Positions 1 through 7,904 of a stretch of 64,000 nt of DNA are shown here, one piece after another (position 1 is the stretch's first letter; each line of letters opens with the position of its first letter). The DNA lies in the NCBI GenBank assembly GCA_035607415.1, contig DATNAQ010000067.1, positions 1 to 64,000 of the forward strand, given 5' to 3'. Position numbers and translations under genes: made by a program. The stretch comes from JAQBQH01 sp035607415. Lineage in GTDB: Bacteria; Myxococcota_A; Polyangia; Palsa-1104. The notes under the pieces are model-generated. The model was not told the DNA's origin and made no database searches. It worked only from the letters and a program-made list of their open reading frames with translations.

Positions 1-1023
1 CCAACCGTCGGCGGCGACGGCGGGATCGCGCCAGCCGGCGTAGGCGTCGGAGAGGCCGGTCCCGTCCGACGGGCGCGCGTAGCCGTAGAGGCCGATGTCG
101 ACGACGCGGCGGCGATCGATGGCGAGGCTGAGCGCCTTGCGTACGCGCACGTCGTCGAGCGGCGCGCGCGCGGTATTCGGATACAGAAACACCGTCGCGC
201 CGGTCGGCGGGTACCAGTAGCCGTGGTTGGCGCGATCGCGCGCGACGTAGGTGCGCTCGATCGCCGGCACGAAGTTCCCGGCCCAGTCGATCTCGCCCTC
301 GACGAGCGCCAGGTTCGCCTGATCGTTCGACGGATATGCGATCATGCGCAACGCGTCGACGGCGGGCTTGCCCGGTTGCCAGTAGCGCGGGTTCTTGCCG
401 AGCTCCCAGACCTGGTTGCGAAAGACGCGCACCTCGGTGAACGGCCCGGTGCCGACGGGGTTGGGGTTGGTGAAGGCGACCGGGTCGGCGACGGCGCGCC
501 AGACGTGGGCGGGGACGATCGCCTGTTGCAGGATCTCGACCAGGCCGGGCACGAACGGCCGCTGCAGCCGCAGCTCCACCGTGCGCGGATCGATGGCGCG
601 CACCTCCGCGAGGAAGTCCCACAGGCCGGCGCCGTCGAGCGCGCGGTGCTGGTGGAGGAGCTCGAAGGTGAAGGTCACGTCGTCGGCGGAGAAGGAGGCG
701 CCGTCGGACCAGAGGACGCCGTCGCGCAGGGTGAGCGTCAGCGTGCGACGATCGGCCGACCAGCGGCGGTCGGTCGCCAGCCAGGGCACCCAGGTCGCCG
801 CGGGCGCGTTCCAGATCATGAGCGGCTCGTAGATGCCGCTGCGCGTGGGCCAGCGCGCGGCGCCGACGAGGAGCGGATTGAAGTTGCGCGTCCACGCGCT
901 CGCCTGTTCCACCGACACCGACAGCACGTTCGGCGACGACGACGACGACGGCGACGGCGACGGCGACGCCGCGACGGAGCAGCCGGCGGCGAAGAGCGCG
1001 AGGACGAGCGCGCGCGGCCTCAT
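1..1023 (-). CDS. Family 5 extracellular solute-binding lipoprotein (ABC importer), C-terminus beyond window
   Basis: Reading leftward from the ATG at 1021-1023 gives 341 codons with no stop before base 1, so the 3' part lies outside the window. The start encodes a lipoprotein signal ending in FAAGC (Cys15), then a Ser/Pro linker made by a GAC/GGC microsatellite (about 930-968), then a typical family 5 (SBP_bac_5) body with LRDGVLWSDG, FSADDVTFTFE and VGTGPFTE. Such lipoproteins capture peptides or oligosaccharides for ABC importers, and several bacterial members bind beta-glucan or mannan oligosaccharides. The ATG overlaps the stop of the upstream GH16 gene by 4 bases (ATGA), so an oligosaccharide ligand is inferred. 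The full-length family is about 500-600 residues. Confidence 0.85.
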   Translation of the reverse strand, partial: MRPRALVLALFAAGCSVAASPSPSPSSSSSPNVLSVSVEQASAWTRNFNPLLVGAARWPTRSGIYEPLMIWNAPAATWVPWLATDRRWSADRRTLTLTLRDGVLWSDGASFSADDVTFTFELLHQHRALDGAGLWDFLAEVRAIDPRTVELRLQRPFVPGLVEILQQAIVPAHVWRAVADPVAFTNPNPVGTGPFTEVRVFRNQVWELGKNPRYWQPGKPAVDALRMIAYPSNDQANLALVEGEIDWAGNFVPAIERTYVARDRANHGYWYPPTGATVFLYPNTARAPLDDVRVRKALSLAIDRRRVVDIGLYGYARPSDGTGLSDAYAGWRDPAVAADGW

Positions 1024-1949
1024 GGCTGCGGCTCGTAGACGCGCACGTAATCGACGAGCAGCGTCTGCGGGAACGTGGTCGAGCCGTCCGGCGAGCCGAC
1101 GTAGGTGCCGCCGACGGCGAGGTCGAGGATGATGCCGAACGGGTGATCGAACACCCACTGCGTTCCCATCGGCAGCTGCGACGGCGTCAGCATGAAGTAG
1201 GTGACGCCGTCGACGGAGAAGACGACGTCGTTGGCGAACCACTCGACGGCGTAGACGTGAAAGCCCGCCGACAGCGGCGCGCCGGGCACGAGGTGCATGG
1301 CCGTGATGCCGTTGCCGCCCGAATAGCCCGGCCCGTGCACGGTGCCATGCACGGTGTTGGGCTCCTGCCCCTTGTTCTCGATGATGTCGATCTCGCCGCA
1401 CGCCGGCCAGCCGACCGACGGCTGGTTGTCGCCGAGGAGCCAGAAGGCCGGCCACATGCCCTGCCCTGCCGGCAATTGCATGCGCGCCTCGAAGCGGCCG
1501 AACGCGCGCGTAAAGTGCCCGAGCGTGTTGATGCGGCCCGAGGTGTAGCTCTGGCCCATGTAGGCTTCGGCGCGCGCGGTGATGGCGAGGTGGCCGGCGC
1601 CGTCGAGCGCGACGTTCTGCGGGCGCGCCGTCGTGTACTCGAGCTCCTGGTTGCCCCACCCGCTGCCGCCGACGTCGAAGGACCATTTCGACGGATCGGG
1701 CGCGCTGCCGGCGGGGCCTTCGAACTCGTCGCTCCACACGAGCGTGCGGCCGGGCAGCGCCGCGTCGGGCGGCGGCGGCGGCGGCGCGTCGTCTCCCGCG
1801 CCCAGATCCTCGGTCGAGCCCGCCGCGAGATCGCCGGCGATCATGTCGGGATAGAGCGGGCTCGTGTCGCAACCGGCAGCCAGCACCACGGCGACGGCGA
1901 AGCCGATCGCCGTCGCGACGAGGGTGGCCACGAGCCCGCGCCCCGTCAT
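1020..1949 (-). CDS. GH16 beta-glucanase (laminarinase-like) lipoprotein
   Basis: A 309-residue secreted glycoside hydrolase of family 16, expected to cut beta-1,3- or beta-1,3/1,4-glucan. A lipoprotein signal ends in LAAGC (Cys27), followed by an acidic and poly-Pro linker to about residue 65. The catalytic domain begins at LVWSDEFEG. It carries the family motif GEIDIIE, with nucleophile Glu186, Asp188 and acid/base Glu191, and ends in the typical VDYVRVYEP. The reading frame is open further upstream, but the ATG at 1949 is chosen because it gives the signal peptide and shares ATGA with the stop of the ROK gene. The next gene begins inside its stop codon, so the three genes are probably translationally coupled. 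Confidence 0.9.
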   Translation of the reverse strand: MTGRGLVATLVATAIGFAVAVVLAAGCDTSPLYPDMIAGDLAAGSTEDLGAGDDAPPPPPPDAALPGRTLVWSDEFEGPAGSAPDPSKWSFDVGGSGWGNQELEYTTARPQNVALDGAGHLAITARAEAYMGQSYTSGRINTLGHFTRAFGRFEARMQLPAGQGMWPAFWLLGDNQPSVGWPACGEIDIIENKGQEPNTVHGTVHGPGYSGGNGITAMHLVPGAPLSAGFHVYAVEWFANDVVFSVDGVTYFMLTPSQLPMGTQWVFDHPFGIILDLAVGGTYVGSPDGSTTFPQTLLVDYVRVYEPQP

Positions 1950-3169
1950 GCCGTCGCGGACAGCGGCGTGGGAAAGAGCGCGCGATCGCGCAACGCCGCT
2001 TGCAGGACGAGCGTCGCCGCGCCGACCGCGATCGCCTGCTCGCCGAGGTTGGAGGTGACGAGGCGCGTCTCGTTCACCGAGAGGGACAAGGTCCGTTCGC
2101 GCACGGTGTCGCGCAGCCGATCGAGCAGGAGATCGCCGACGGCGGTGATCTCGCCGCCGAACACGACCACCGCCGGGTTCATGAGGTTCACCAGGCCGGC
2201 GACGGCGATGCCGAGGTAGTGGCCGACCTCGTCGACGATGGTGCGGGCCGCCGGATCGCCCGCCTTGGCGCTCTTGACGATGTCGGCGACCGTCGGGGTG
2301 CGGCCGCGCTCCGCGGTCATGCGCTCGCGCGCCAGCGAGCGGATCGCCGGCGAGCCGATGAACATGGCGAGGCAGCCGTTGAGCCCGCACATGCAGCGCG
2401 GCCCCGACGGATCGACCGCGAGGTGGCCGATCTCGCCGGCGGTGCCGCCGGCGCCGCGATAGACCTCGCCGCGGATGACGTAGCCGGCGCCGATGCCGGT
2501 GGCGACCTTGATGTACGTGAGATCGTCGCCCGAGCGGCCGGCGCCCCACCAGCCCTCGGCGAGCGCGCCCATGTTGGCGTCGTTGTCGACGAAGACGGGC
2601 ACGTTGTAGGCGCCGGCGAGGTAGGCCTGCACGTCGTGGCCGCTCCACGCCGGCAGGATGAGCGGCGACAAGCGGCCCGGATTGGCCGGATGCACCGGGC
2701 TCGGCACCGCGACGCCGATGCCGAGCAGGCGCCGCCGCGGCACGCGCTCGGCGCGCAGGCAGTCGTCGATGAACGAGCGCACCAGCGCCAGCGAGCCCTC
2801 GGGATCGCCCTGCACCGCGTGCGCGCCCTGCCGCGCGGCCCGCACCTCGCCGCGCAGGTTGGTGAGCGTGACGAGCACGTGCGTGGCGCCGAGCTCGACG
2901 CCGACGATGAAGAAGGCCTCGTCGTGAAAACCGAGCAGCGTCGGGCGGCGGCCGCCGCGCGACAGCCCCTCGCCGGTCGACTGCACCAGGCCCGAGCGCT
3001 CGAGATCGCCGACGATGGCCGACACCGTCGACGGGCTGAGCCCGGTGCGGCGCGCCAGATCGGCGCGCGAGACCTGCCGCTCCTTCCAGATGAGGTTGAG
3101 CAGCAGCGTCGAGTTGCGCGCGCGCATGACCTGCGCATCGACGGTGACGACTTCGTGGGCTTGGCTCAT
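1946..3169 (-). CDS. ROK-family transcriptional regulator
   Basis: A 407-residue regulator of the NagC/XylR/Mlc type. An N-terminal winged helix-turn-helix (about residues 15-65, with LARRTGLSPSTVS as recognition part) is joined to a ROK sugar-kinase fold. The fold keeps the NDAN motif (Asp197), GEIGH (His249) and a zinc-binding CxCGxxGC (Cys259, Cys261, Cys266). ROK regulators usually repress catabolic genes until a sugar binds. The ATG at 3169 is 10 bp past the stop of the module lipoprotein gene; a GTG at 3175 is an alternative. Its stop overlaps the GH16 start. It is the obvious candidate to bind the inverted repeats at 4394-4418 and 4668-4692, which is inference. Confidence 0.88.
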   Translation of the reverse strand: MSQAHEVVTVDAQVMRARNSTLLLNLIWKERQVSRADLARRTGLSPSTVSAIVGDLERSGLVQSTGEGLSRGGRRPTLLGFHDEAFFIVGVELGATHVLVTLTNLRGEVRAARQGAHAVQGDPEGSLALVRSFIDDCLRAERVPRRRLLGIGVAVPSPVHPANPGRLSPLILPAWSGHDVQAYLAGAYNVPVFVDNDANMGALAEGWWGAGRSGDDLTYIKVATGIGAGYVIRGEVYRGAGGTAGEIGHLAVDPSGPRCMCGLNGCLAMFIGSPAIRSLARERMTAERGRTPTVADIVKSAKAGDPAARTIVDEVGHYLGIAVAGLVNLMNPAVVVFGGEITAVGDLLLDRLRDTVRERTLSLSVNETRLVTSNLGEQAIAVGAATLVLQAALRDRALFPTPLSATA

Positions 3170-3179
3170 GCGCACCGTT

Positions 3180-4379
3180 TTACCGCCAACTCGGGCCGTC
3201 GATGTCGACGCCGATGCCGTTTCCGCCGGCGACCCAGCCGAAGCCGCCGACCACCTGCGCGCCGTAGGCGCCGCCGACGCCGAGCGCGTAGGTCTTCTTC
3301 GTCGTCGAGAGGGCGACGTCGAGCTTCGACTGCCAGCCGTCGCGCGTGGTGGCGCCCATGCCGGCGAGGAAGGAGACGATCTCGCCGTCGCCGTGCGTGC
3401 TGCCGGCGACGAAGCGGATCTCGCGGAAGCCGGCGGCGACGGCGGCGCCGTCGGGATCGCTGGCGCCGGCCCAGTCGCCGGGCGCGCTCTGCCAGAAGAC
3501 GCCGGCCCAGCCCTGCGTGGCGCCGCCGGCGTCGGCGTTCGGGTCCCACTCGAAGTGGCGGCAGCTGCTGGTGCCGCCGCTGCAGGCGCCGCTCGAGACG
3601 AAGCCGCTCGCGCCGTCGCCCATGTAGCCGGTGGGGCCGAAGGTCGGCTCGACGGCGAGCGGTTGCAGCGCCCCGTCGTCGTCGCCGGTCCAGACGATGT
3701 CGTCGAGATAGAAGGTCTGGGCCGCGCCGGCGCCGGTGACCCAACCGAATGCGCTCACGACGTGGTCGCCGTAGGCGCCGCGCACGCCGACGACATACTC
3801 GGTGGGCTGCGCGGCGAGCGTGACGTCGAGCCGCGATTGAAACCCGTCGGCGGCGCCGGCGCCGATGCCGACGAGGAACGAGACCTTCTCGCCGCCCGCC
3901 TGGCCCCAGGCGCGGAAGCGCACCTGCGCGTAGCCGGCGGGGATGGCGAAGCCGGGCGCGCTGCCCCAGTTGTTCGCGGGGTATTGCCAGAGCACGCCGC
4001 CCCAGCTGTTGGTGCCCGGCGTCCAGGCGACGTGGTGGCAATGGCCGTGGCCGCCGCCGGCGCGCATCGGGCAGGTTTGATCATCGGTGATGGTGCCGGC
4101 GACATCGCCGCCGCCCTCGTAGCCGCTGGCGGCGAAGCTGTCGTCGACGACGAACGGCGCCGGCCCGGGCGGCACCATCGCCATGTCTTCGGCGGCGGCG
4201 CTCAGATCGAAGGCGGTGTGGCTCATCGATAGATCGGCCGCGGGCGTGGCCGGCATCGCCAGATCGGCGACGGCGACGCCGAGATCGGCCGCGCCCGGCG
4301 AGGTGGTGTCGTCGTCGCAGCCGGCGGCGCAGAGCATCGCCGGAAGCAGCATCGCGAGAAGAGTCGAGCGCAGCGCCAT
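3180..4379 (-). CDS. Lipoprotein with two copies of a putative carbohydrate-binding module
   Basis: A 399-residue lipoprotein (signal ending CAAGC, Cys21) with a low-complexity acidic linker to about residue 72, then two homologous modules of roughly 155 residues (about 76-231 and 244-399). Shared features are a GY.G.G segment, a central W.GV.WQ motif (WGGVLWQYPANNWG in copy 1, a weaker WAGVFWQ in copy 2), then GGEKVSFL-like strands and a closing aromatic strand. A third copy lies in 5784-6512. No catalytic motif is visible. A beta-sandwich carbohydrate-binding role is inferred from the exposed Trp/Tyr residues and the GH neighbours. The start at 4379 has a GGAGA ribosome site and follows the 4394-4418 inverted repeat. 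First gene of the leftward operon. Confidence 0.75.
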   Translation of the reverse strand: MALRSTLLAMLLPAMLCAAGCDDDTTSPGAADLGVAVADLAMPATPAADLSMSHTAFDLSAAAEDMAMVPPGPAPFVVDDSFAASGYEGGGDVAGTITDDQTCPMRAGGGHGHCHHVAWTPGTNSWGGVLWQYPANNWGSAPGFAIPAGYAQVRFRAWGQAGGEKVSFLVGIGAGAADGFQSRLDVTLAAQPTEYVVGVRGAYGDHVVSAFGWVTGAGAAQTFYLDDIVWTGDDDGALQPLAVEPTFGPTGYMGDGASGFVSSGACSGGTSSCRHFEWDPNADAGGATQGWAGVFWQSAPGDWAGASDPDGAAVAAGFREIRFVAGSTHGDGEIVSFLAGMGATTRDGWQSKLDVALSTTKKTYALGVGGAYGAQVVGGFGWVAGGNGIGVDIDGPSWR

Positions 4380-4393
4380 GTTCGTCTCCGCGG

Positions 4394-4418
4394 ACTTCGT
4401 TCTGTTGCCGAACAAAGT
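4394..4418. promoter_or_regulatory. Putative operator, copy 1 (25-bp inverted repeat)
   Basis: Arms ACTTCGTTC (4394-4402) and GAACAAAGT (4410-4418) around a 7-bp spacer form a near-perfect inverted repeat with one mismatch. It lies 14 bp before the ATG of the leftward operon. It has the same 9-7-9 design and nearly the same arms as the repeat at 4668-4692. Binding by the ROK regulator is inferred. Confidence 0.65.
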
Positions 4419-4667
4419 ACCCGCCGCGCGGAACAATGCAAGCCAATTCGACAGCTCGCTCACCGACGCTAGCGTGGCGGGCGGCGCGAGCCCAGCAAAG
4501 AAGTTTGAGGTCCTGCGCGTAACCTCACGGATCCGTCGCTGGACTTAAAATAGCGACACGCTGCGGACAGCGTGCATCATTGCCGATTCCCGCGAGTTGC
4601 GCCCGCTCCGACTTTCTTCGCCGCGCCGCGTCCGTCGATTTCGATTGCAACGGGTGACGCCTCGGAT

Positions 4668-4692
4668 ACTTTGTTGCGCGAACGAACAAAGT
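4668..4692. promoter_or_regulatory. Putative operator, copy 2 (25-bp inverted repeat)
   Basis: Arms ACTTTGTTG (4668-4676) and GAACAAAGT (4684-4692) around a 7-bp spacer. The outer 8 bases of each arm pair perfectly. It lies 18 bp before the GH26 ATG, directly upstream of the GGAGGA ribosome site. Read in the direction of its own gene, it matches copy 1 at 19 of 25 positions. Confidence 0.65.
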
Positions 4693-4710
4693 CGCAACGG
4701 AGGATCCGCG

Positions 4711-5769
4711 ATGAAACGTGCGACGGTGGTGACGGCGTGGGCGCTCTTCGCCGTGTGTGGCTGCGGCCCGCGTGGCGACCACGGCGCCGCCGATCTCGGC
4801 GCCGGCACGGGTGGCGACGGCACCGACGGCGCCGACGCCGCGGCCGGTGGCGATGGCGCCGGCGATCTCGGCAGCGCGCCGCTCGACCTCACCGCCGGCG
4901 CCCCGCCGTCGGCCAAGACGCCGCCCACGAGCGGCGCGCTCTTCGGCGCCTTCGTCGGTGTCGGCAACAACGACACCCCCGACTTCCTCTCGGAGGAGCA
5001 GCTCCTCGGCCGCCGCTGGGTGATCGACAATCGCTTCTACTCCTACGAAGACTTCGTCGCCGATCGCACGGCGTGGGACGTCGCCGAGAAGACGCTGCCG
5101 CTCATCACCTGGGAGCCGCACTGGCCGCTCGACGACATCATCGCCGGCACCTACGACGACATCTTCCACATGCGCGCGCAGGGCCTGCGCGATCTCGGCG
5201 TCGACATCCTCCTGCGCTGGGGCCACGAGATGAACGGCAACTGGTATCCGTGGGCCGGCGCCAACAACGGCGGCGCCAGCGGCGGCCCCGCCAAGTACAT
5301 CGCCGCCTACCACCACGTGCACGATCTCTTCGTCGCCGACGGCGCGACCAACGTCTATTGGGTGTGGTGCCCGCTCGTCGCCGACGTGCCGGCCGAGTCG
5401 TGGAACCACTGGACCAACTACTACCCCGGCGACGACTACGTCGATTGGGTCGGCCTCGACGCCTACAACTGGGGCAACTCGTCGTCGTGCTGCACCTGGC
5501 AGTCGTTCGGCGATCTCGTCACCGATCTCTACGGCGACTACGCCGGCAAGAAGCCGCTCATCCTCGCCGAGACCGCGTCGGCCGAGGTCGGCGGCAACAA
5601 GGCCGCCTGGATCGACGACATGCACGCGCAGCTCAAGACGACCTTCACCGGAATCAAAGCGGTCGTCTGGTTCGACATCAACAAAGAGACCGATTGGCGC
5701 ATCGACTCCTCGCCGACGGCATTGGCCGCGTACCAGGCGATGGCGCTCGATCCCTACTTCAATCCTTGA
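4711..5769 (+). CDS. GH26 endo-beta-mannanase-like lipoprotein
   Basis: A 352-residue secreted glycoside hydrolase of family 26, most members of which cleave beta-1,4-mannan (some act on beta-1,3/1,4-glucan or xylan). A short lipoprotein signal ends in VCGC (Cys18), followed by a Gly/Asp/Ala linker to about residue 70. The catalytic domain has the acid/base Glu173 in RWGHEMNGNWYPW and the nucleophile Glu287 in LILAETAS, as expected for clan GH-A. The ATG at 4711 follows GGAGGA with correct spacing and is preferred to longer in-frame starts upstream. First gene of the rightward operon; 14 bp separate it from the next gene. Confidence 0.9.
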   Translation: MKRATVVTAWALFAVCGCGPRGDHGAADLGAGTGGDGTDGADAAAGGDGAGDLGSAPLDLTAGAPPSAKTPPTSGALFGAFVGVGNNDTPDFLSEEQLLGRRWVIDNRFYSYEDFVADRTAWDVAEKTLPLITWEPHWPLDDIIAGTYDDIFHMRAQGLRDLGVDILLRWGHEMNGNWYPWAGANNGGASGGPAKYIAAYHHVHDLFVADGATNVYWVWCPLVADVPAESWNHWTNYYPGDDYVDWVGLDAYNWGNSSSCCTWQSFGDLVTDLYGDYAGKKPLILAETASAEVGGNKAAWIDDMHAQLKTTFTGIKAVVWFDINKETDWRIDSSPTALAAYQAMALDPYFNP

Positions 5770-5783
5770 CGGCGGAGGCGAAC

Positions 5784-6512
5784 ATGAACGGCGAGCGGAT
5801 TCTTCGGTGGGCGTGGCGGGTGGCGGCGGGTCTCGGTGTAGCAGTCGGCGTGGCGGCCTGTTCCTCGACGGTGGCGCCGGCACCGATGACACCGGCGGTG
5901 AACGACATGGCGATGGCGACGGGCACCGGCGGCAATCACCCCGCCGAGGACATGGCGATGGCGCCGTCGGGAGCGATGCTGCCCTTCGTCGTCGACACGG
6001 TGTTCGTGTCGAGCGGCTTCATGGGCGACGGCGCCACCGCGGGCACGATCACGATGGTGCCGGCCAAGAGCGGCGACAGCACCGACTGCAACGGCATGCG
6101 CGCGAGCACCACCGCGGCCGGCAGCTGTCACGCCATCACCTACGCGCCACCGGCGTCGGGCGGCATGGGCTGGGGCGGCGTCTACTGGCAGTATCCCGCC
6201 AACAACTGGGGCACCAAGGCCGGCTTCTCGGTACCGGCCGGCGCCAAGAAGGTCGTGTTCCAGGCGCGCGGCCTCGTCGGTGGCGAGAAGGTCACGTTCC
6301 TCGCCGGCGGCATCCAGGGCGCGGGCAACCCGTATACCGACAGCATCAAGGCGACGGTGACGGTGACGCTCACCAACACGTGGGCGCCGTACCAGATCGA
6401 TCTCTCGGGCCAGAGCTACTCGCAGGTGCTCGGTGGCTTCGGCTGGACCATGGTCGCCACCGACGCCGGCGCGAGCGGCGGCTTCTTCGTCGACGACATC
6501 GAGTGGCAATGA
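5784..6512 (+). CDS. Lipoprotein with one copy of the putative carbohydrate-binding module
   Basis: A 242-residue lipoprotein (signal ending VAAC, about Cys26). The Met-rich linker contains AEDMAMAPSG, very like the AEDMAM linker of the 3180-4379 protein. One module covers about residues 68-242, with FVVDTVFVSSGFMGDG, WGGVYWQYPANNWG and FFVDDIEW. It is closest to copy 1 of the divergent lipoprotein, so the two genes probably arose by duplication. Start at 5784 with a GGAGG ribosome site. Probably presents or captures the glycan released by the co-transcribed GH26 enzyme; that role is inferred. Confidence 0.72.
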   Translation: MNGERILRWAWRVAAGLGVAVGVAACSSTVAPAPMTPAVNDMAMATGTGGNHPAEDMAMAPSGAMLPFVVDTVFVSSGFMGDGATAGTITMVPAKSGDSTDCNGMRASTTAAGSCHAITYAPPASGGMGWGGVYWQYPANNWGTKAGFSVPAGAKKVVFQARGLVGGEKVTFLAGGIQGAGNPYTDSIKATVTVTLTNTWAPYQIDLSGQSYSQVLGGFGWTMVATDAGASGGFFVDDIEWQ

Positions 6513-6527
6513 TGAGAGGAGGACGTG

Positions 6528-7904
6528 ATGGACAAGACCAACCGTGCTCTGGTGCTGTGCGCTGCGCTCGTCGGATGTGGAGGGACCGCGACGACCGGCG
6601 ATCCCGTCGGTGAAGCCGGCGCCGAACTGACCAACGGCGCCGTCTACAACTTCGGCACGCTCGCGCATCCCGGCGCGTGCATGGACGCGCGCGCCGCCGG
6701 CACCGGCAACGGCACGCAGATCCAGGAGTGGTGGTGCAACGGATCGGGCGCGCAGGCGTACTCCGTGCGCGACGCCGGCGGCGGCGCGGTCGCGCTCGTC
6801 AACCCGCAGTCGGGCCGCTGCGTCGACGTCTCGGCGCGCGGCACCGCCAACGGGACGAAGATCCAGCTCTGGGATTGCAACGGCACGCCGGCGCAGTCGT
6901 TCTGGGTGCAGCCGGTGGCCAACGGCTTCGTGCAGCTCGTCAACACCAACAGCGGCAAGTGTCTCGACGTCGCCGGCGCCAATCCCGCCGACGGCACGGT
7001 CGTGCAGCTCTACGACTGCAACGGCACCAACGCGCAGCAGTGGAACCCGGCGCTGCTCGGCGGCGGGCCGCCGCCACCACCACCGCCGCCGCCGCCGCCG
7101 CCGGGCAACGGCATGCGCGTCCACGTGGCCAACGGCTGCCCCGTCGACGTCTGGATCCACGGCACCGGCCAGCAGGGCGTGCTGCAACCGGACAACGTGC
7201 ACCTCTCGCCCGGCGCCGCGCAGGACTACGTCGCGCCGGCGACGTGGAGCGCAGCGCGCATCTACGCCTATCTACAAGGCCCGCAGCAAGGGCAGAACGA
7301 CAAGGTCGAGATGAACTTCGGCGTCGCCAACGGCGGCGAGGTCATCAACACCGACATCACGTACGTCGATTGGGTCGCGCTCCCCGTGCGCATCCAGGCG
7401 ATCGGCTCGGGCAGCGACTGCACCACCGTCGGCTGCGAGGTGCCGTACAACTCGCTGCTCGCCGGCTGCCCGTCGTCGCTCCTGTCGGGGCATCAGTGCA
7501 CGTCGGCGGGGATCCACTGTTCTGATCCGAACAACGGGGGCGACCCCATGTGCCACGCGCTCGACGGCAACATCGGCGCCTGCGCCTCGTCGACGCCGGG
7601 CTGCGGCGGCGCCACCGGCTCATCGACGGCGCAGGTCTACGCGTGCTCGGGGCCGTTCTTCAGCCAAAGCCCGCAGTTCTGCGCGGCGCTCAACCGCGGC
7701 GTCCTGAGCGCGCCCGGCCCCAACACATCGCCGAGCGCGTTCTATCAGAACCCGCCGTACAACCCGTATTCGGCGTGGGTGCACGACAAGTGCCCCGGCA
7801 TCTACGCGTTCCCCTACGACGACTACGGCGCGTCGAACCAGAGCAGCGACCACACCTGCGCCGGCGCGACCCAGCTCGACATCACGTTCTGTCCGCGCGG
7901 CTAG
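6528..7904 (+). CDS. Ricin B-type lectin fused to a thaumatin-like domain, lipoprotein
   Basis: A 458-residue protein with lipoprotein signal ALVGC (Cys17). Residues about 38-174 form a beta-trefoil ricin B lectin with three repeats carrying C.D/D.. and QxW-like ends (AQAYSV, AQSFWV, AQQWNP). A poly-Pro hinge (about 181-192) leads to a Cys-rich domain of about 260 residues. That domain ends IYAFPYDDYG...CAGATQLDITFCP, the closing signature of thaumatin-like proteins, some of which are beta-1,3-glucanases or glucan binders. This is the last gene of the GH26 operon, so beta-glucan or fungal wall binding is likely. Start ATG 6528 after GAGGAGG; a GTG one codon earlier is possible. The 3' end overlaps the convergent gene by 23 bp. 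Confidence 0.8.
   Translation: MDKTNRALVLCAALVGCGGTATTGDPVGEAGAELTNGAVYNFGTLAHPGACMDARAAGTGNGTQIQEWWCNGSGAQAYSVRDAGGGAVALVNPQSGRCVDVSARGTANGTKIQLWDCNGTPAQSFWVQPVANGFVQLVNTNSGKCLDVAGANPADGTVVQLYDCNGTNAQQWNPALLGGGPPPPPPPPPPPPGNGMRVHVANGCPVDVWIHGTGQQGVLQPDNVHLSPGAAQDYVAPATWSAARIYAYLQGPQQGQNDKVEMNFGVANGGEVINTDITYVDWVALPVRIQAIGSGSDCTTVGCEVPYNSLLAGCPSSLLSGHQCTSAGIHCSDPNNGGDPMCHALDGNIGACASSTPGCGGATGSSTAQVYACSGPFFSQSPQFCAALNRGVLSAPGPNTSPSAFYQNPPYNPYSAWVHDKCPGIYAFPYDDYGASNQSSDHTCAGATQLDITFCPRG

Larger units (their letters stand above)
4380..4710. other. Divergent intergenic region between the two glycan-use operons
   Basis: These 331 bases separate the starts of the leftward (4379) and rightward (4711) operons. 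They hold the two inverted repeats at 4394-4418 and 4668-4692, one next to each ribosome site, and good Shine-Dalgarno sequences on both sides. A TAAAAT at 4546-4551 could be a -10 element, but no convincing -35 partner was found. No protein-like reading frame was seen. Confidence 0.7.

Noticed and set aside
1950..2648. Longer start for the GH16 protein
   Set aside because: The extension is Arg-rich shadow of the ROK gene; the ATG at 1949 gives a lipoprotein signal and an ATGA overlap.
2000..3739. Long plus-strand open frame of 579 codons
   Set aside because: It lies antisense to the ROK regulator and module lipoprotein and is Arg/Ala-rich low-complexity sequence, as expected from high-GC codon bias.
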